The translations under genes and the position numbers were made by a program. Source: Isoetes taiwanensis (Eukaryota; Streptophyta; Lycopodiopsida; Isoetales; Isoetaceae). Taken from it: DNA of 64,000 nucleotides. How positions within the stretch are numbered: position 1 is the stretch's first letter; each line of letters opens with the position of its first letter. The notes under the pieces are model-generated. The model worked only from the letters and a program-made list of their open reading frames with translations. It did no database searches and had not been told where the DNA came from. The DNA lies in NCBI GenBank assembly GCA_021234155.1, contig JAJEKV010000005.1:27800689-27864688 (forward strand). Reading direction: 5' to 3'. Positions 36,140 to 47,516 of the stretch are shown piece after piece.

Positions 36140-36262
36140 GTGGAAGGAGGATAGATGCTTTGTGGTTTTAATTCGAGGCTTTTCGGATCGCAGACCTTAG
36201 TCCCTCGCTTTTTGGTTTTAATCCCGAAGTCTCGTGGCGTCCCTCTCACTGATGCTTTCACT
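36140..36262 (-). CDS. Exon candidate between two splice sites
   Basis: On the minus strand, a donor (TCTTG|GTGAGC, near 36344) and an acceptor (CTTTTGTTACAG, ending near 36263) bound an 80-bp intron. The following block is open (KASVRGTPRDFGIKTKKRG and onward) and ends in CTCAAG|GTTAGTTT, a good donor near 36124. The upstream TATA box at 36444-36455 would give a short first exon. No family is recognised. Confidence 0.3.
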
Positions 36263-36443
36263 GTAACAAAAGCATGAGTCTTTTAGTAAGTTAGGAATTG
36301 CCAAAACCAAACATCTAACATTGATGAATATAAATCTGCTCACCAAGATTTCGGAATGGCGGATCCAAAAAAAACAGGTTTAAACATATAAGCAAATCGT
36401 ATGAAGGAAGGAAGAAAATGTAGGAACTTGGAGAGCGTAAAAT

Positions 36444-36493
36444 GGATTTATATAGGCACAATTAGAAATAAGTTAGCGTGAATAATTGATTGC
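36444..36493 (-). promoter_or_regulatory. TATA-box promoter, copy 1
   Basis: On the minus strand CTATATAAATCC (36444-36455) is a strong TATA box. Just upstream of it (36473-36493) lies a block with TTAGCGTGAATAATTGATTG. The same arrangement recurs at 37561-37606. The block contains the GCGTG half-site seen throughout this element. Confidence 0.5.
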
Positions 36494-37185
36494 TTGAATT
36501 AACACTTTGGCACTGGTCTTCCCTGCCGGACATGACATGTATATGGTATATATGAAGAATATTGCATTTCATGCAATAAATTCTCACAAACATTTTATTC
36601 CATTCATTGCATTGAAAAAAAAAAAGAATTTCAAATTTTATATAGGCTAAATTAAAAATAATTTTAAAGGCAAAATTATCAAGGCTAAAAATGACTTGTT
36701 GAGTTGGGGAATTGTTTTAGGTCGTATAGGAAAATTTCCTATACTTGCTTTGTGATTGATTTATAGTGTTCCCAGACTTTTGTCGACCTAAAAATGCAGA
36801 GACAAAATTTTGGAGAAAACACTTTGGAGACAAAATGCTTTCGGAGAAAAGGTTTGATTTCATTCAAAAATATTTTTATGTCTGAGCTTTGCGTTTGAAG
36901 AAAACTGTTTGAAGAAAAAGTTTGTGAAGAAAACTATTTGATTTCATTCAAAATTGATATGTCTGGATGCCAAGAATGGCTTTAAAATGCCAGAAGGCTT
37001 TAAAAATGCCCGAAGGCTTTACAAGATGCCGGAGGGATGCATCATTGATCTTCCACCGCCCGGAACAAAGAAGAAAGAAAGGTGTTAGAAAAGAAAGAAA
37101 GGTGAAAAAAAAAAAACGGAGACATGCAAACTGGCTCATCTCTTAAAACCATTCTAAAAGCTCGGTGGATTTCCGACCTTCCTCC

Positions 37186-37503
37186 TCATCTTCTTCCCCC
37201 CCCTCCTCCTCTTCCTCCTCCTCCTCTTCTTGAGAGATCATTCTGTTTTAGAGTCAAGCCAACCCCAGGCGAGGCGGTTTCATGTTTTTCCTCCAACTCC
37301 TCCTCTTCCTCCTCTTCCTCCTCTTCAGAATCAGAGGAATCAGAGGAGCTCAATTCCTCCTCTTCAAAATCGGCATCATCCTCTGAATCGGAATCAGAGG
37401 AGAATTGGGCAAGGAAATCGATGAGCGGGGAAGAGAGGTTCTTCAACCCCGGCGTCTCTTTGCCGAGACCACCGAGGTTCTTCTGCGAAGCGCAGAGCTT
37501 CAT
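37186..37503 (-). CDS. Acidic Ser/Glu/Asp-rich protein with Gly/Arg tail
   Basis: The frame has 105 codons from an ATG at 37503, 58 bases downstream of a TATA box. It begins MKLCASQKNLGGLGKETPG. A long acidic serine tract follows at residues 35-75 (SSDSDSEDDAD-type, then a run of Glu), and the C-terminus is Arg/Gly-rich (GGGGRGGGG). Such acidic and RGG-like tracts are common in chromatin- and RNA-binding proteins, but composition alone does not fix a function. The low complexity also gives long frames on the other strand. The promoter makes this strand the better choice. It may be a first exon. Confidence 0.45.
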   Translation of the reverse strand: MKLCASQKNLGGLGKETPGLKNLSSPLIDFLAQFSSDSDSEDDADFEEEELSSSDSSDSEEEEEEEEEELEEKHETASPGVGLTLKQNDLSRRGGGGRGGGGGRR

Positions 37504-37560
37504 GGCATGGCGGAAAAAAAAAAAAAATTGGGAGCCGTAATGGTCTTGAGAGCGTGAACC

Positions 37561-37606
37561 GGATTTATATAGGGTTAATTAGCTCTTAGCGTGAATAATT
37601 AATTGC
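37561..37606 (-). promoter_or_regulatory. TATA-box promoter, copy 2
   Basis: On the minus strand CTATATAAATCC (37561-37572) lies 58 bases before the ATG at 37503. TTAGCGTGAATAATTAATTG (37586-37605) lies just upstream, nearly identical to the block at 36473-36493. The next 400 bases toward 38000 are AT-rich and separate this gene from the divergent transposase gene. Confidence 0.6.
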
Positions 37607-38085
37607 CTCAAATAACACGCCAGCATTTTAAAATTCCCCGCCCGACTATATTATCTAGGGTATATTATTATGGATAATAAATTCTCACGTCTATTAGTTA
37701 TATGTCTTTTCGTAATCATATATCCAAATTTTCGATAATTAAAATTTGGATATATTTATATAAATGTCATTTCCTTGTTGTTGCCATGAAAATTCTTGTT
37801 TTAAATGATTTCGTTTTAAGCCCATTGTTATTATTATATTAAACCTATTTCCAAGGAATTTCTTGCTTTAAAAAAAAATTTGATTTACCTCTACATATTC
37901 CATAAATGTAATGACTTTTTTTTTATCTTATGGTGTAATAATTTTTCTTACTCATTGACTAAAAGGGGCAATTTGCCCTAGGTCAATGGTGCCCCTCCAA
38001 CTCAAGATGGTGAAAAGAGCAATATCAATGAAAACCAACTCTAGCAAGAATGTTGAAGAAAAACAATTAGTCCCTCTATAGTAGG

Positions 38086-40855
38086 GTGCAAATGGAGGAA
38101 CAAGAAGGTGAGAATCATGCACAAGTGCAACAAGGAAATAGTAGGCCAAGGAGTCATTGTGCTAGCAGATCCCGGGTCAAGCCTGTTAATGATGAAAGGC
38201 TAGGGAAGACAATATTGGTATTGCAATTTCGATGTTGGAAGACAACCGGAAAGGTAAAGGTTTGGGTGACAAGGAATGTTTTGGTTGTTGTCAAGCAATT
38301 GGAGGTTCCTTGCATCATGGCATGGCCTATAAGTAGTGTTCAATTTGTGGAGGATTATATTTTTCGAGCACGAGGTTGTTGGGGACAATGATTGTCTTGA
38401 TATTGATCCATTGGCGGTTGGAACTCTAAACCTAGGCAAAGGGGAGAAGTATCAGGTTGCCGACATTATCCTAGCAAAAGAGCCAAGTTGATTAGTGACA
38501 CCAAACGTGAGACAATGGTGAAGGTTAGGGGCTCGGTGTTGTTAGGTGATTGTATGCAATTCTTCACAATAGAACAATTGGTGGGAAGCAAGAGCCACTT
38601 TTCAAGAGTACACTTGTTGATGAGAGGAGAACCTACATGTACACAATCTTCGAGCATGCACTTCAAGATGAAAGAAACCCAAACGAGAAAAAAGATACCC
38701 TTTGCTAGGCAAATGGATATGTGCAAAAGCATGCGAGTATCCATGCAATTCCAACTTCTTCATGGCATAATTGGCAAAAAAAAAGAGGGGAAACAGGATT
38801 GCTTTACATGGAAATAATGGTTTGTTGAGACCATCGACTGGGACCCCGGGCTGCCGGGGAGATATTTGAAAAATATATTGATTTCAATGCACGAGTCTAT
38901 ACCACACAAAAGCGAGAAAGGGATGAAAAGGGAAGAGCAGCCTTTGTTGAGAAAAAAGGTTGCCATCACATTGTACTCAAAAGAGTATTTTTTGGAAGAA
39001 GTGAATTCCCCTACCGAGAGAATTGGGAATTCTTCCAATATCCCAACCTAGCTTTAGTAGGTTATGGAAGAAGCATTTCAATCATGTCACCATAGCAACT
39101 TCAAACAACTTTGCAAAGTGCAATTTATGTGCTAAGTTGAAGGAGACTCTTGATAAGATGCAACCTAGTCAAAGGGCTAGGATAAGGGGAGCATATGAAG
39201 GACCATATGACTGACCAACTATCATGTAGATCATGTTATTGGATGTGGAGGACTTTATATGCATTGGAACCCAATAACTATTTATGTATTATACATGACA
39301 AGATGGACCAGCAAAAGACTTGTCTTCCACAATTCAAGTACATACCAAAGTCATGTGGAAGATCATACCCTTGGCTGCATCTCAATGATGGGGCAATCTT
39401 GCATGGGCGTAATCAAACCTACTATGGCCATTTTAGCTTGGAGTTGTGGAGTGATGGTCCAGATTTTCATATTGGGAGTATCATGAGGTGTTTGAGAAAC
39501 TATGAAAATGGATACAATGGTCACCTCCGGACCTTACTGACTAGCCAGCACTACATAGAGCATTGTTAGATGGAAACCCTAACAATATTGAAAAGTTCAG
39601 CAAGGCAAGGTTTAGGAAGCATGGGTCTAATGAACATGTTGGAGCTTCAACTTCATGCATAAACCTCAAGATCTACCCAAAAGGTTTCTCTTGCAACTTG
39701 ATAATTGTCTTGGCCAAAATAAGAACAGTGGATGTTTTCTTTCCCATCCTATACATTACCTGTGGGGATATTTGAAAGAGTTAATTTAGGGTTTCTTATG
39801 CCCGGGCATACCCATGAGGATGTGGATGCATTATTTGGCAAATATAGTTGTATACTGAAGCAGCAAACAGTGACCAACTTTCCTAGGCTAATGGAAATCT
39901 TGCATGAATGCACTACTCCAAACCCTATAGCTTCTCTCATAGAAGAAGTGCCCGATTGGAAGAGCTTTGTGGATGGTTATACATTGGATCTTGAAGGTCA
40001 TTCCAGGCCTCTGCAGTTCACTTTTTGGGTGAGAGATGGGATTCCAATCTTCCAATGGAAGATGAGACCTTCAGAGGATGAGTGGAGAGGAGGGAGGAAA
40101 TATGGCGTAGAGATGAGAATGTCAAGCCTATGATACCTCTAGGTCAACCAAAAGCTTTAAAACCTACTGAAGAAGTGAAGCAATTGGGATTGACTAAGGA
40201 AGGAATCCAAGACTATATAAAGCATTGGCAAACCAATCCAGATGACACCAACCGTGCCTTGGTGGCTTACTGGAAGAAGGTGATTAACCTGTTGGGGGAG
40301 ATAGACACATCCTCAGATGAATTGAAAGAAGGGTGGTTGCCTAAAACTAGGTGGAAGACCTTAGCGGTCTTTGGGGATTTTGATGACACTGTAAGTAGCA
40401 TTCGCAAGCAATATGCTCCTCCTCCTTCTGACAAACACTATGTTGGTCCTAAGAACAATAGGCCAAAGTTTCTAGGCATGGATGCTTATGAACCTTCCAC
40501 TGACTTGGAATGCCACCAATTTGTGGTAGTAAAGCCAGCAGATTTAGATACATATCCAGTGTGGTTGGGGTTCACTATCTCTGATATTTGCAAAGAAGAA
40601 GGTAATATTAACTTCAACCATGTGCGGGTGGAATGGTGGTGTCCAAAGGCATCGGTTGACCAACGTATCGGATAAAGAAAGGTACTTTCAGTTGTTGGAC
40701 AAAGAAATGGAGGAGAACCGAGTGATCCGATCTTTGGCTAGACTATGAAAGTGTTTTGTACTCATGGACTCCAAACACTATTCCAGCTAGAAATGCGAGA
40801 ATTACAATACCTCGGGATGTCGGGGAAGAAGGCTATGATATCATTGGGGGTGCTT
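38086..40855 (+). pseudogene. DDE transposase of the large element (GHTHEDVD type), frameshifted
   Basis: This would encode the enzyme that cuts and moves the element. Blocks appear in order across frames. First comes an N-terminal segment with Cys pairs (CFGCC, 38270-38310). A Cys pair in KCNLCAKLKETL follows near 39118, then IHDKMDQQKTCLP with the first catalytic-type Asp (39287-39325). LQLDNCLGQNKN holds the second (39691-39730), and GHTHEDVDALF (39804-39836) the third acidic site. The C-terminal part is long and mostly open (40082-40675), with KPADLDTYPVWLG and VRVEWWCP, ending near 40855 in IPRDVGEEGYDIIGGA. From memory this resembles the plant and animal family annotated DUF7869. At least six frameshifts or stops interrupt it, so it is inactive as written, unless some are sequence errors. 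Confidence 0.65.
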
Positions 40856-41036
40856 GAAGAAAGTTGAATAACTATGTAAATTTTTGTTATCACGTTTTTA
40901 TGATATGGTGCTATATTGTGAAATATTGACTATTTTGTAAATAACATGATATTACGTTTTCATAATTTTGAGGTGAAATGTGTGAATTTGAATATGCTAC
41001 TAAAAACATGCAATATGAAATTTGTCCCAAAATTAA

Positions 41037-41122
41037 GACATAAACCCAATTTAATTGAATGATGGTTAAAAGGAGGACACGTGACAAGTGACACATGAAA
41101 AGGAGGACACGTGACAAGTGAC
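41037..41122 (-). repeat. Right terminal inverted repeat
   Basis: This is the reverse complement of the left repeat, without the foldback insertion. Just outside it (41143-41160) is CTGCCCCCAATATCAAACTC, which also occurs inside the foldback element at 28553-28875. A foldback remnant may therefore once have sat at this end too, or the true element end may lie further out. Confidence 0.75.
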
Positions 41123-41449
41123 CGTTTCACTTGACCATTGCTGCCCCCAATATCAAACTCAAACATCTGAGGTTTATAGAACAACATTTTTAAAAATGTC
41201 AATGGAACCCTCGGCGTATTGGCTTTTTCAAAATGACGAGGCCAGCCCAACAGTGAGACAAACACCGTTTCAAAATCCAACCAAGAAGCTTCTAAACAAA
41301 TGGGTTCCTCCATTATATAAGTTGCAAAAAGCTAGCAATTGAGCCATCGATAAATCTGCAATATAGCTTCTAAATCACAGGCTTCGATACAGGCCTCCTA
41401 GAATCAGCTCTACAACTATAATATAGCAAAAACCCTGATATTTAGACCT

Positions 41450-42558
<1,109 letters not shown>

Positions 42559-42559
42559 G

Positions 42560-43985
42560 TATGTGAAGTTAAGGAATTTGTACTGTAGAAGCATTTTATA
42601 AACAACACTTCTAATTTATTTTAAATTACCATTTCCATAATGTTTGTTTGTAGTGCAATTTGTTGAAGTTCATGTATGATGGATTGTCGTCCAGCTCAAA
42701 CTTTGGTTAGGACAGAATATCGTATCCGTCTAGGTAGACGGATAAAGATTGTGTGGCCAGTTAGGTGAGAATTGGGCAACAAAAAATAGTGCATACGGCC
42801 TACAAGCCAAGTGAAGGACATGGGACAACTAGGAAAGAGTAGTATTTGGAATCATCTTTAGGAGATACTATAGTTTTAGGAAGTCTTGGGTCGTTGCTCG
42901 TAGGAAACATATAGATACTACAAGGAAACCCCTTATTCCTTAATCTACACCGTACGTAAAGTTCCTCGTTTGTGGGGTATACAAGTACAAAATTTGCTAT
43001 ACTGTATAACAAGATTCGCAAAATACTATAAGATTTCAAGTGGAATACTATATGGTATTGATTTCGTACGTGCAAAATACAATTATGAGGGCTCTCGCTG
43101 CCCTAGGTCACTCCCCGTGTGAATATGCACCCAAACCAAAGGGGGTTTAAGGGGGATTTTAATTTAAATGTATTGGACCCAATGGTTGTGTTAATTAATG
43201 TCAATGATAGTTATGTGTTAGTTGTTAATGTCAATGGTTGTTACGTGTTGGGGGATTTAATTTTTATATGTTGGATGTTAATGGTTTGTGTTGCAAAAAA
43301 AAAAAAAAATTGGCCCCTTCGGGGCCTTAGGGGACGCCTCTCGGTGTGACAAAAATTTTAGAATTCAAACCAGAAAAAAACTAGAATTCATTTGAGGCTT
43401 TCATCACCTGTAGCTTTTGAATTTCATCACAATAAAACAAATAGAACATAAGTAAAAGTTACCATAAAGATAGAGCAGATTGATCCCATTATTCTGAAAG
43501 TCATAAAGTTTGCAACACCCATACACAACATTTTTCAACTGGAATTTAACAGCAGCCTTTGGCCTCCATGGATTCTTGTGGTGAGAAACCAAAGTGGGAA
43601 ACCAAAGTGGGAAACTTTTCTGCTTGTTAGCACAAGGATCTAGAAGCCTTGGAATTTGCTTAATAACTGCCTCAAAATCTAAAAATGCATGGTAATTTTT
43701 TGCAAGCTTCATTCAGAATGAGCTATAAAACAATATCCAATAGCGCAATCCTGTATTAATCAGCTGGTAGGATGTGAAAGCCTACCAAACCCGGCCGAAA
43801 AATTGCTGTTTTAGCATAGATAACTTAACCAAACATATCCATATCATACACTATCAAAAAGATCTCGGAGAGAGCTATCCAACGCAATAAAAATCATCTG
43901 AAACAGATCTCTGGATCAAAAGTTATGATAAGAAATGTGTTGTCAGCGGGGAAACTGCACTACATGCGCCCTTCAAGCCCTTCAT
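42560..43985. other. Gene-free stretch after the peroxidase
   Basis: I see no gene. The first 100 bases are probably peroxidase 3' untranslated sequence. A run of A lies at 43294-43307. From 43790 to 43925 there is a segment with GAGAGCTATCCAACGCAATAAAAATC and CAAAAGTTATGATAAG, a wording often seen in plant LTR retrotransposons. Confidence 0.4.
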
Positions 43986-43991
43986 GTGCCC

Positions 43992-44162
43992 ATTATGCAC
44001 CACACACACAAAAAGAGGGCTTCTATTGTGAGCCATTGGTTGTTGAACATTATGTACCACATGCACAAAAAGAGGGCTTTTGTTGTGAGCCATTGGTTGT
44101 TGACCATTATGCACCACACGCACAAAAAAAGGGCTTTTGTTGTGAGCCATTGGTTGTTGACC
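43992..44162. repeat. Three tandem 57-bp units
   Basis: The units run 43992-44048, 44049-44105 and 44106-44162, each ATTATGCACCACACACACAA-like and ending GGTTGTTGAAC or GGTTGTTGACC. The period is 19 codons, so a plus-strand frame reads through all three with HKKRAFVVSHWLLTI-type repeats (43935-44333). A minus-strand frame also stays open, which argues against selection on either. Confidence 0.9.
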
Positions 44163-44369
44163 ATTGAAAAAAAAAAAGCTAAAATCAATGGCTCAGAAAT
44201 GGTGCACTCTAGATGTACGCATTACTACATCCATTTGAATACATCACGAAATCATAGGAAAACCTTAGCGAAAAGCGTACAAAAACACAAAGAAAATCCC
44301 CTATTATTATGCTACATATTTGTCATTCCTTGAATTTCAAAAGTGTGCCCTACCTCAAATATTGATCTT

Positions 44370-44520
44370 CAAAAATTTTGCCTCTGCGATGGTTAAAGTG
44401 GGGAAAATTGGTTCTCTTACTGGTATTATTGATGAAACCTATTTAATCATGAGTCTGTAAACTCTTGAGCATGTGATTGTGAAGAAAGGAGATTTGTATT
44501 ATTTAAGCCGCATTTAATTA
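44370..44520 (+). pseudogene. Decayed duplicate of the peroxidase 3' end
   Basis: The stretch TTTTGCCTCTGCGATGGTTA and its continuation to about 44520 matches 42465-42600. It reads FASAMVKVGKIGSLTGI, against FASAMVKMGNISPLTGS in the peroxidase. Downstream similarity extends into the 3' untranslated region (TCTTGAGCATGTGA against TCTTGAGTATGTGA). Only the last 35 or so codons remain, with stops, so this is a partial tandem duplication that has decayed much further than the main gene. Confidence 0.7.
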
Positions 44521-44529
44521 AAGTGGGTC

Positions 44530-45066
44530 ACATGCAATTCCCATTTTGTTTTTAGAACCCTCTTATTTTACAAGAAATGGACATGTGAAACATTTTGGAG
44601 CTTACTTGTCATTGAAAATAAGAGTTTTTTCGTGTGAGGGTGAATTCCTTTACCAAGACATTTCGGGTCTTTTTTCTTGGATGGGCAGACAAGAAATCAC
44701 AAACAAAAATCAAGCAAATTGTTTACTTATTCACCAACAAGTGCTAGTTTTGAGATACTTTATTTTTATTAATGGGCTCATCACAATATATATTATAGTG
44801 GGTGAAGAGACCATGGTGGCCGTGTTGTCATTACGATTACACCCTCTTCACACACGAACCACCTAGTGCGAATGTCGTGTGGAGCACTCTCCAAGCCACG
44901 AGAACAACTTACAGATGATAGAAATCTGTATGAGGTGCTTCATCAGCCACGCGCCAGCCTGTCTAAATGATCACCAACCTCTTCTCGCTTGCTTTCTTCA
45001 AGGAACAGGCTTCCCATTGATCGTAAGCATGTACTATCTAGTCGAGATAAGGATTGCAAAGGACGG
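44530..45066. other. Gene-free stretch
   Basis: Short frames (44546-44866, 44879-45085) have no recognisable motifs and no repeated partner in the window. Nothing supports a gene. Confidence 0.4.
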
Positions 45067-45232
45067 AATCAAGTTAGTCAATTGATGCTATAGGCAAGAA
45101 AAATAAAATAAAAACCAGTTCTGAAGGCCATATTGAAAAATGCAGATCTAATCAAGTTAGTCAATTGATGCTATAGGCAAGAAAAATAAAATAAAAACCA
45201 GTTCTGAAGGCCATATTGAAAAATGCAGATCT
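45067..45232. repeat. Two tandem 83-bp units
   Basis: AATCAAGTTAGTCAATTGAT starts at 45067 and again at 45150, with the whole 83-bp unit essentially identical. The unit's end (CAGTTCTGAAGGCCATATTG) is related to the array at 48253-48402 beyond the LTR element. Confidence 0.9.
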
Positions 45233-45286
45233 GAAAGCCTTTCTCGACTGGTGAGTAGAGAAAGGCAGCTCAGAGTGAAAAACGTA

Positions 45287-45615
45287 GGTCTATGGGGTAT
45301 GGGATAAAGCCTGGAAAGGTTGGGGCCCATTGGATAACGATTTCCTTGAAGGATCCGCCCTTTTGGTGTGTTGGTTATCACTAGAGGTGCTAGTGCGTAA
45401 CATTTGGTATCGAGCCAAGGTTCAATTCCCTCGGGCAACATTTGGTGTGTTCCACATGCTTGAGGGCAAGCATCTCGAGGAGGGGAGGAATTGATATGGT
45501 CTATGGGGTATGGGATAAAGCCTGGAAAGGTTGAGGCCCATTGGATAACGATTTCCTTGAAGGATCCGCCCTTTTGGTGTGTTGGTTATCACTAGAGGTG
45601 CTAGTGCGTAACATT
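45287..45615. repeat. 118-bp direct repeat pair with a Pol III-like box between
   Basis: GGTCTATGGGGTATGGGATA starts at 45287 and at 45498, and both copies run 118 bp to GCGTAACATT with one difference. Between them, GGTTCAATTCC at 45419-45429 matches the Pol III B box, preceded by GGTATCGAGCCAA. A tRNA-derived SINE or retroelement end is possible. The second copy ends two bases before the LTR retrotransposon starts. Confidence 0.75.
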
Positions 45616-45617
45616 AT

Positions 45618-46358
45618 TGTTATGGTTCACATCAACCATACCTTTTATCTCTTCTACACAGAAAGCCAGACTTCTTCAAACAAATCATAATCTTATAACC
45701 TGTAAACTGTCCAGGTTTGCTACACAATCCACAGAATAAATCGTTAACAATGACAAAATGAACTAAGTACGAATTAAGACGACAAATAAGCTCAGATCCA
45801 ATAAACATAGGATACGAGTTATACCAATAACTCAAATTGGTCAAGCTCTTAGTTCACCAAAACTAGAGCTAGATCCAAACGCATTAACCAGTCTTTGGTA
45901 GTTCACCGCCCAACCGGGTCACTCGGTGCGAAGAACTGGCAGAATTATGGCAAGGCTTGCTGGCAATGGCAAAGTAACAAGCAAGGGCGGTCTAACAAAA
46001 CATGAATACGGTCACATAGCCAAGGAGATATTCGATTTAGAGTTAAAGTAAAGTAGTTTATCCAAAAATGTGGTCGTATAATAATAACTATTCATGCCCA
46101 TCACTTCTTTTATAGTTTAATAGTTACGTTCTACCTTTTCCTTTGAAACTAATTTTGGCTCAACTATATTTAAACTCTAGAACTTTAACTATTAAATAAT
46201 ATCTTGCCTCCAAGATATTATTTAACCATAACCATTATAAGGTTTCATTGCCATTTATTTGCCTTGCTTTGCCCATAATTTGCCATTCTTGCACACCCAT
46301 GCTAGTCCACCAAGACTAACGTCCAAGACCACTCCCCCGAGCTACCATATTCATAACA
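45618..46358 (-). repeat. 3' LTR (741 bp)
   Basis: In element orientation this is the 3' LTR. It starts with TGTTATGGTTCACATCAA on the plus strand and ends CATATTCATAACA. It differs from the other LTR mainly around 45900-45945, at CCGGG, CTCGG and CAG-like sites. Confidence 0.9.
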
Positions 46359-46372
46359 ATTCTTCCCTTTTT
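46359..46372 (-). other. Polypurine tract
   Basis: Read on the minus strand, AAAAAGGGAAGAAT is directly next to the LTR start, where plus-strand DNA synthesis of the element would be primed. Confidence 0.75.
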
Positions 46373-47499
46373 GGAAGCAACTGACCTTAGTTGTAAACCA
46401 CAAATTAAGCACCAACTCAATTTGTACATGAGCACCAACTCAATCCATTTTAAGGACCAAAGGCTAGTATCTATTCTATTCTCACAAATAGCACCAACTA
46501 TTTATGACAATCACAACGGTTGTGGCTAAAGATTAAGATAAAGATTCGGGAAAGATTTGATTATTCTTTTGAGATATATGAGCAAAGCTTAAGATCTACT
46601 AGATAAAATTTAAGTTTTAAGATAAAGGCAAGATTAAGAAAAGATCAAGGGTTCCGTTGAAGCACCGACTCCAACCAAGAAACCAATTCATCGCCAAAAA
46701 TTCTAGACACCAATCTAGAATTTCAATGTCATCCTTTAACATCAACACTTATGGCACCAACCATTGTGCAACTATTAATGGCATGATCATTCATTAGAAG
46801 GAAGCAACACAATCATAAAATAGATTTACAATTTCTCTAAAGGCATGAATCCTTTAAAATCTTTTAACAGATTTTGAAGTCACCTCTACTTTTAAACTAC
46901 AATTTCTTAAAGACAGATATTCATTATTAAGACGTCTTACTAAAACAATGGGCAGCACTTTACATTGTTTAGAATTCGTTTAGTTTGGAATAGTTCAAGA
47001 GTTGTCAAGGATAGAGAGTTCAGATAAAAATTGATCCGTCCACCATAGATACGCCCTCCATAGATGCAGGAAAAGTTTCAATGGAGATCCATCCTGGCCA
47101 AGGAGATGGATTGTCAGTTCTAGTTAGGCTTGATTGGAAGGAGATCCATTTTGGCAAATGAAATGGATTGATAAGGATGATTAGCCTCAGTTCCCTTTGT
47201 TTATTCCACGTCACCAATACCTGCACCTATATGTTTCCTGCAACAAACAATTTTGTCGTACCGATATCCAAAGATTGATTACTCTGAGTAGAATTGGATT
47301 GGAAAGAATGATCCAAGAAGTTAAAATTCATAGAAAGAAGATCATTCAAATTCTTAGGAGGAGGAATTCTATTCCAGTTTGCAATCACTAGCACCAACTA
47401 GATGACTTACAAACATCAAGAATAGCCAGAATAAGGTTCTCTATTCCTGTTTGCAATCTCCAGCACCAACCAGAAGTCTTTGCAAACTTTCGGAATAGC

Positions 47500-47514
47500 T
47501 TGGCTCTGATACCA
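47500..47514 (-). other. Primer-binding site (initiator tRNA-Met)
   Basis: The minus strand reads TGGTATCAGAGCCAA, the classic plant retrotransposon primer-binding site. Two bases separate it from the LTR edge at 47517. Confidence 0.9.
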
Positions 47515-47516
47515 AT

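Larger units (their letters stand above)
28507..41122. mobile_element. Large DNA transposon (~12.6 kb) bounded by terminal inverted repeats
   Basis: The left end contains GTCACGTGTCCTCCTTTTCA twice in tandem (28509-28552), and the right end carries the reverse complement twice (41072-41115). Further in, AACCATCAT(C/T)CAATTAAATTGGG at 28876-28908 matches the reverse complement of 41037-41067. The ends are therefore inverted repeats of about 75 bp, once the foldback element inserted in the left one is removed. Inside are a DDE transposase gene near the right end (plus strand) and unrecognised minus-strand coding stretches between 29.2 and 37.5 kb. The left end interrupts a LINE frame. I could not define a target site duplication, so the exact ends are uncertain by a few tens of bases. 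Confidence 0.7.

Noticed and set aside
37124-37540. Plus-strand 138-codon frame, Ser/Pro-rich
   Set aside because: It is the complement of the minus-strand acidic frame. The minus strand has a TATA box at the right distance and the plus strand does not.
28480-41170. Target site duplication of the large transposon
   Set aside because: No convincing direct repeat flanks the inverted repeats. The exact ends remain open, so I did not report one.
43992-44165. CRISPR-like repeat array
   Set aside because: The three 57-bp units are contiguous, without spacers, in a plant genome context: an ordinary minisatellite.
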